Of a stretch of 11,756 nt of DNA, positions 7,254 through 11,756 are shown piece by piece (position 1 is the first letter of the stretch; the number at the start of each line of letters is the position of its first letter). Made by a program: the position numbers and the translations under genes. Origin of the DNA: Calditerrivibrio sp. (lineage in GTDB: Bacteria; Chrysiogenota; Deferribacteres; Deferribacterales; Calditerrivibrionaceae). The notes under the pieces were generated by a model, which saw nothing but the letters and a program-made list of their open reading frames with translations, ran no database searches and was not told where the DNA came from. The stretch is taken from contig JAIWOA010000081.1 in NCBI GenBank assembly GCA_020217115.1, forward strand, positions 1 through 11,756, written 5' to 3'.

Positions 7254-10200
7254 TGTTTTCAGAATTTTTCATCAACAGGCCGAGATTTGCTGCTGTTATC
7301 TCTATTATCATAGTTATAATTGGCTTAATTGCTATTAAAATATTACCAATTCAGGAATATCCCCGTGTAACTCCCCCTCAAATAATGGTTCAGGCAGTAT
7401 ATCCCGGAGCTGATGCAGATACTGTTGCAAAAACGGTGGCTGCTCCCCTTGAGGATGCAATCAATGGTGTAGAAAATATGATATACATAGTTTCAACAGC
7501 ATCTTCTACCGGTATGCTTTCAATGAATGTAGTTTTTGACGTTGGCACAGATCCTGCCAGGGCAAATGTAGATGTAAATAACAGGGTGCAGGTTGCTTTA
7601 AATAAATTGCCTGAAGATGTTAAAAGACAGGGGGTAAATATTAGAGAAAGGTCTCCAGATCTGTTACAGGTGATCTCTTTTACCTCTGAAAATAATATAC
7701 ATGACAGTTTATGGATCAATAACTTTGTTGCTAATAACGTCATTGATGAATTGAAAAGGATCAAAGGGGTAGGGGATGCAATGATATTTGGCAACAAGGA
7801 ATATTCCATGAGGGTATGGCTTGAACCAGATAAGCTTGCAAAATATGGATTGACAGCTTCAGATGTAATAAATGCTGTGAGATCTCAGAATATACAGATA
7901 TCGGCTGGTACATTGGGAGATGAACCAATTAATAGAAATCAAGGATTTACCTATGCACTTACTACGCAGGGTAGGTTAAAAACCCCTGAAGAATTTCAGA
8001 ATATCATAATAAAGTCAAATTTAGATGGATCATCTTTAAGGCTTGGTGATCTTAGTAGAATTGAGCTTGGAGCTGAAAGGTATATGCTTAAGGGGAGGTT
8101 TAATGGTCAGGAGATGGCGCCTGTTGGTATATTTCTATCTCCGGGAGCAAATGCCCTTGAAACTGCAACTGAAGTTGGTAAAACCCTCAAAAGAATATCT
8201 GAGAAATTTCCGAAGGATGTGAAATACAAAATATCCTATGATACCACTAAATTTATAAATATTTCAATCAAGGAGGTTATAAAAACACTTTTTGAGGCTC
8301 TTTTTTATGTTACCTTAATTCTTTTCCTATTTTTAGGGAATATTAGAGCTACTTTGATACCATCACTTGCTATACCAGTTTCGATTATTGGAACATTTGC
8401 AGGGATGTATCTATTGGGTTTTTCTATAAATCTTCTCACCCTTTTTGGACTGATCCTATCTATAGGGCTTGTTGTGGATGATGCTATTATTGTTATAGAA
8501 AATACTGAAAGGATATTAAAGTTAGAACCTGATATCTCTGTTAAAAATGCTACAATAAAATCTATGAAGGAGATTCAAAACCCTGTAATTGCAAATGTTC
8601 TTGTTCTTTTTGCAGTGTTTATACCTGTTGCATTTATTGGTGGATTTAGCGGTGTCATGTACAAGCAGTTTGCTGTAACAATAGTTATTTCAATGTTTAT
8701 ATCTGGGGTTGTCGCTCTTACACTTACTCCTGCTCTTTGTGTTGTTCTACTTAAAGGTGGAGAAAGTAAACCTATCTATCCGATCAGAAAATTTCATGAA
8801 CTATTTGATTGGCTTACAGAGAAATTCTCAAAATCGGTACAGCTTACAATCAGGTACGGTTTTTTTAATATATTAATTTTTGCAGGATTGTTAATTTTGA
8901 CAATGGATATTATAAAAAAGATCCCAACGAACCTTGTGCCAGAGGAGGATAAGGGGGCTCTTATGATAGTATCTTATCTGATGCCAGGATCTTCTCTTCA
9001 GAGGAGTGATGAAGTGATGTTGGACGTTACAGATAAGGTTTTAAAAGAGGGTAATTTTGATAGTATTACAACATTGGCAGGTCTTGATCTGTCTGTGTTT
9101 GCATTTAAGTCAGATTCTGGCGTCTCCTTTGCAATGCTTAAAGATTGGTCTGAGAGGAGAGGAAGAGATCAATCCTCCTTTGCAATTGTTCAGAAATTAA
9201 TGGGTGTATTTTCTCAAAATAAGGAAGCTCTGATATTTCCATTAAATCCTCCACCGATAATGGGTATGAGTAATACTGGAGGTTTTGAAATATATATTCA
9301 GGATAGAACTGCTGCTGATCCTCAGGTTTTGGGTAAGTATGTTCAGGAGATTGTACAGAAGGGGAATCAAAGAGCTGAGCTTATGCTTGTTAGGACAAAT
9401 TTTAATCCAAATGTGCCGCAGATAATGGTTAATGTTGATAGGGAAAAGGCAAAGTCATTGGGGGTTGAGGTAAGTGATATTTATGCCACACTTGGAGCTA
9501 CCCTTGGGACATATTATATAAATGATTTTAATATGTACGGAAAAACCTACCATGTAAATTTACAGGTTGATGGGGAATTTAGGGAAAACTTTGAAGATTT
9601 TAAACATATATTCGTTAAAAGCTCTTCCGGTAGTATGATCCCTGTAAGTACCCTTGTTAATATAGAGAAAAAAGTGGGACCGAGTGTAATCCAGAGATTT
9701 AATATGTTTAATGCTGCTCAGATCACAGGGCAACCAAAGCCTGGTTACAGTTCTGGGGATGCAATAAAGGCAATAGAGGATGTGGCAAAGGAAGTTTTAC
9801 CCAATGGTTATACGATAGCCTATTCTGGTACAACTTATCAGGAGAAAAAACTCTCAGATAAGGGTAATAATGCAGTATGGTATGCTTTATTATTCATCTT
9901 TTTGATACTGGTGGCTCTTTACGAAAGCTGGACGCTGCCTATAGTTATTCTTATGACTGTTCCGATAGCTGTTCTTGGTGCTTCAGGTTCAGTATTCTTT
10001 AGAGGTCTGGCAAATAATGTATACTTTCAGGTTGGTTTGATTACATTGATAGGTTTGACTGCCAAAAATGCTATTTTAATAGTTGAATTTGCACAACAAA
10101 AATTAAAGGAAGGTGGAGATCTTTTACAGGCAGCTATAGATGGTGCTAAGGTACGTTTCAGACCGATTATGATGACATCCCTTACATTTATACTTGGAGC

Positions 10201-11752
10201 TTTACCCCTTGCAATTAGTAGTGGGGCTGGTGCCAATAGCAGGATTATAATAGGGACTACAGTTGTAGGAGGGATGATTTTGGTTACGTTTATTGGTATA
10301 TTTTATGTTCCCCTCTTTTATTATATTTTGATGAAGCTGAGGCATTTATTCAGGAAGTTTGCTGGCAAGAGTGCTGTTGCTATGATATTTTTGATATTTT
10401 TAATAACAGGTTGTTCTTTTACTCCTGAGCTAAAGTTAAAAGAGCCACCGATACCTGAAAAGATAGATAGTACTACTGATATGGCTGATGATATAAAAAT
10501 TGATATTGATTGGTGGAAGAAGTTTAATGATGAGAATTTAAATAGGGTAGTTAGAGAGGTTTTAGAAAACAACAAGGATATAAAATTGGCTACAATGAGG
10601 GTTTCTCTGGCACTTGCCAATCTTGGTATTGAGGATTCATATTTATATCCTTCTATAAGTGGTAATGCAGGAGCTGGCAGGAATAGTGTTAGTAAAGAGG
10701 TATCTCCCTATAAGGGCAGTATACTTAATAATTATAATATAGGGGGTGTTGTATCCTATGAAATAGATTTCTGGGGTAAGATCAAAGCACAAAAGGCTTC
10801 TGCAGTAAATCTTTATAACAGTTCAATTTATGATAAAAAGGTTGCTATGATATCTGCAGTTTCCACTGCCGTGAATCTATATTTATCTATATTAGCTACC
10901 AGAAATCAGATGGAAATAACTGAAAAATTTATTCATACCTATGAGGATACCTACAAATTTAGAAAAGTACAGTACGAACATGGTTTGATAAGTGATTATC
11001 TGCTGGAGAATACAAAGGTTGCTCTTTTAAATGCCCAATCCCAGCTAACTAATTTAAAAGATAATCTTGTAAAACTCAATAGTAATCTTTCAATAATCAT
11101 GGGGAGAGATCCAAAGGATCTGTTTGAAAAGGGGATATTGGTAAATGGCAGATTACCTGAAAATTTATTGATACCACCTATCTCTTCACAGATACTCCTT
11201 CAGAGACCTGACATCATGTCAGCTCTGGAAAGGGTAAAAGCTTCAAACTTTCTAATCGGGGCAGCAAAATCTCTTTACTATCCCAGCATAAGTCTTACAG
11301 GTTCTATTGGGTTTGCAAGTAATGAACTTGACAATCTGATGAGATTTTCCGCAAATTTCTGGAATATTGGATCTATTCTTTATGTACCGATCTTTGATTT
11401 TGGAAAGATCAAAAACACGGTAAAGAAGAGTGAGATAAATTTAGATATTGCAATAAATGATTATGAGAAGATCGTGCAAAATGCTTTCAAAGAGGTATAT
11501 GATATCTTAAACAGGATAAAGTCTTTAAAGGAGAAAAAGAGTTATAAGATTGATGAGATAAGCAGTATAGAAAAGCTTGTTAATCGGTCTAAACGGGAGT
11601 ATGAAGTTGGAAGAATTTCAATTTTTGAGGTTCATGAGTATGAAAGAAACCTTTTGAATAAGAGACTGGAACTTGTTGCTATCGATCTGGATATTTTAAG
11701 TTCATATGTTCAATTTTACAAAGCTATAGGTGCTGGTGGTTTTGAAGAATAG
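7253..11752 (+). CDS. Fused RND efflux pump (HAE1/AcrB-type) and outer-membrane channel lipoprotein (NodT/OprM-type)
   Basis: A 1499-residue ORF containing two complete efflux components. Residues 1 to about 1040 form an AcrB-like proton-driven pump: TM1 (about 10-30), periplasmic porter domains, the proton-relay pair Asp409-Asp410 in GLVVDDAIIVIEN, the matching Lys938 in GLTAKNAILIVEFA, and the last membrane helix ending near YYILMKLR. After a short basic tail, residues 1041-1054 form a hydrophobic stretch ending in the lipobox LITGC. Residues 1054-1499 form a full NodT-type channel: WWKKFNDENLNRVV, YEIDFWGKIKAQKAS, LLQRPDIMSALERVKASN, PIFDFGK, and the usual end YKAIGAGG. Ser1055 after the Cys favours outer-membrane sorting. 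GGGGAG (7239-7244) supports the start. The fused protein is probably cut by signal peptidase II into pump and channel. The alternative is a lost stop codon, a sequencing error or internal initiation at Met1027 or Met1044. Both family assignments are firm; the fusion is seen directly in the reading frame. Confidence 0.93.
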   Translation: MFSEFFINRPRFAAVISIIIVIIGLIAIKILPIQEYPRVTPPQIMVQAVYPGADADTVAKTVAAPLEDAINGVENMIYIVSTASSTGMLSMNVVFDVGTDPARANVDVNNRVQVALNKLPEDVKRQGVNIRERSPDLLQVISFTSENNIHDSLWINNFVANNVIDELKRIKGVGDAMIFGNKEYSMRVWLEPDKLAKYGLTASDVINAVRSQNIQISAGTLGDEPINRNQGFTYALTTQGRLKTPEEFQNIIIKSNLDGSSLRLGDLSRIELGAERYMLKGRFNGQEMAPVGIFLSPGANALETATEVGKTLKRISEKFPKDVKYKISYDTTKFINISIKEVIKTLFEALFYVTLILFLFLGNIRATLIPSLAIPVSIIGTFAGMYLLGFSINLLTLFGLILSIGLVVDDAIIVIENTERILKLEPDISVKNATIKSMKEIQNPVIANVLVLFAVFIPVAFIGGFSGVMYKQFAVTIVISMFISGVVALTLTPALCVVLLKGGESKPIYPIRKFHELFDWLTEKFSKSVQLTIRYGFFNILIFAGLLILTMDIIKKIPTNLVPEEDKGALMIVSYLMPGSSLQRSDEVMLDVTDKVLKEGNFDSITTLAGLDLSVFAFKSDSGVSFAMLKDWSERRGRDQSSFAIVQKLMGVFSQNKEALIFPLNPPPIMGMSNTGGFEIYIQDRTAADPQVLGKYVQEIVQKGNQRAELMLVRTNFNPNVPQIMVNVDREKAKSLGVEVSDIYATLGATLGTYYINDFNMYGKTYHVNLQVDGEFRENFEDFKHIFVKSSSGSMIPVSTLVNIEKKVGPSVIQRFNMFNAAQITGQPKPGYSSGDAIKAIEDVAKEVLPNGYTIAYSGTTYQEKKLSDKGNNAVWYALLFIFLILVALYESWTLPIVILMTVPIAVLGASGSVFFRGLANNVYFQVGLITLIGLTAKNAILIVEFAQQKLKEGGDLLQAAIDGAKVRFRPIMMTSLTFILGALPLAISSGAGANSRIIIGTTVVGGMILVTFIGIFYVPLFYYILMKLRHLFRKFAGKSAVAMIFLIFLITGCSFTPELKLKEPPIPEKIDSTTDMADDIKIDIDWWKKFNDENLNRVVREVLENNKDIKLATMRVSLALANLGIEDSYLYPSISGNAGAGRNSVSKEVSPYKGSILNNYNIGGVVSYEIDFWGKIKAQKASAVNLYNSSIYDKKVAMISAVSTAVNLYLSILATRNQMEITEKFIHTYEDTYKFRKVQYEHGLISDYLLENTKVALLNAQSQLTNLKDNLVKLNSNLSIIMGRDPKDLFEKGILVNGRLPENLLIPPISSQILLQRPDIMSALERVKASNFLIGAAKSLYYPSISLTGSIGFASNELDNLMRFSANFWNIGSILYVPIFDFGKIKNTVKKSEINLDIAINDYEKIVQNAFKEVYDILNRIKSLKEKKSYKIDEISSIEKLVNRSKREYEVGRISIFEVHEYERNLLNKRLELVAIDLDILSSYVQFYKAIGAGGFEE
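10331..10414 (+). other. Internal lipoprotein signal peptide at the pump-channel junction
   Basis: Codons 1027-1054 of the fused ORF read as a textbook lipoprotein signal. Met1027 is followed by a basic n-region (KLRHLFRK), a hydrophobic core AVAMIFLIFLI (1041-1051) and the lipobox I-T-G-Cys1054. The n-region is at the same time the expected cytoplasmic tail after the pump's last helix, so orientation is right for export of what follows. No Shine-Dalgarno sequence stands before Met1027 (10331) or Met1044 (10382). Confidence 0.7.
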
Positions 11753-11756
11753 GGGG

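Noticed and set aside
7390..7809. Minus-strand open frame of 139 codons inside the RND pump gene, like other long antisense frames in 869-1592, 2054-2974, 6207-7151 and 10027-10620.
   Set aside because: These are opposite-strand readings of strongly conserved genes, without ribosome sites or family features.
10331..10430. Frameshift at the pump-channel junction as an explanation for the fusion.
   Set aside because: The frame used gives both the expected basic pump tail and the expected lipoprotein signal. One other frame stops at once and the remaining one gives no pump-like tail, so a frameshift is not needed. A point error at a stop codon cannot be excluded from sequence alone.

Overview
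The window is AT-rich bacterial DNA (roughly one third G+C by eye) from a diderm organism. It encodes a type IV pilus retraction ATPase, a Tat-exported phosphatase and an envelope-spanning RND efflux system with an outer-membrane lipoprotein. The RecA sequence, the low G+C and the gene mix would fit a lineage such as Deferribacterota or a relative, but that placement is only an impression.

Left part (1-3904), all on the minus strand. Reading in the direction of transcription, a CopZ-N-like iron-sulfur/zinc protein (3904-3437) is followed after one base by rmuC (3435-1954). Next come tRNA-Val(GAC) (1797-1726) and recA (1628-627), the latter with a near-consensus sigma-70 promoter. recA is followed after 27 bases by pilT, which runs off the left edge. 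This is mostly housekeeping: DNA repair, genome stability, one tRNA and surface motility.

Middle (3905-6113). A divergent intergenic region precedes a Tat-dependent PhoA-family alkaline phosphatase (4054-5607). The gene ends at a strong long-stem terminator. About 360 bases with no recognisable gene follow, then a promoter whose -10/start region is covered by a perfect 8-2-8 palindrome of the TetR-operator type.

Right part (6114-11752). A compact efflux operon encodes a periplasmic adaptor (6114-7253) and, overlapping it by one base, a 1499-residue protein. This protein joins a complete HAE1-type RND pump to a complete NodT/OprM-type outer-membrane channel in one reading frame. The junction holds a well-formed lipoprotein signal peptide with a lipobox Cys at residue 1054. 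All three parts of a tripartite pump are therefore made from two ORFs, with the pump and channel probably separated by signal peptidase II. This fusion is the most unusual thing in the window.
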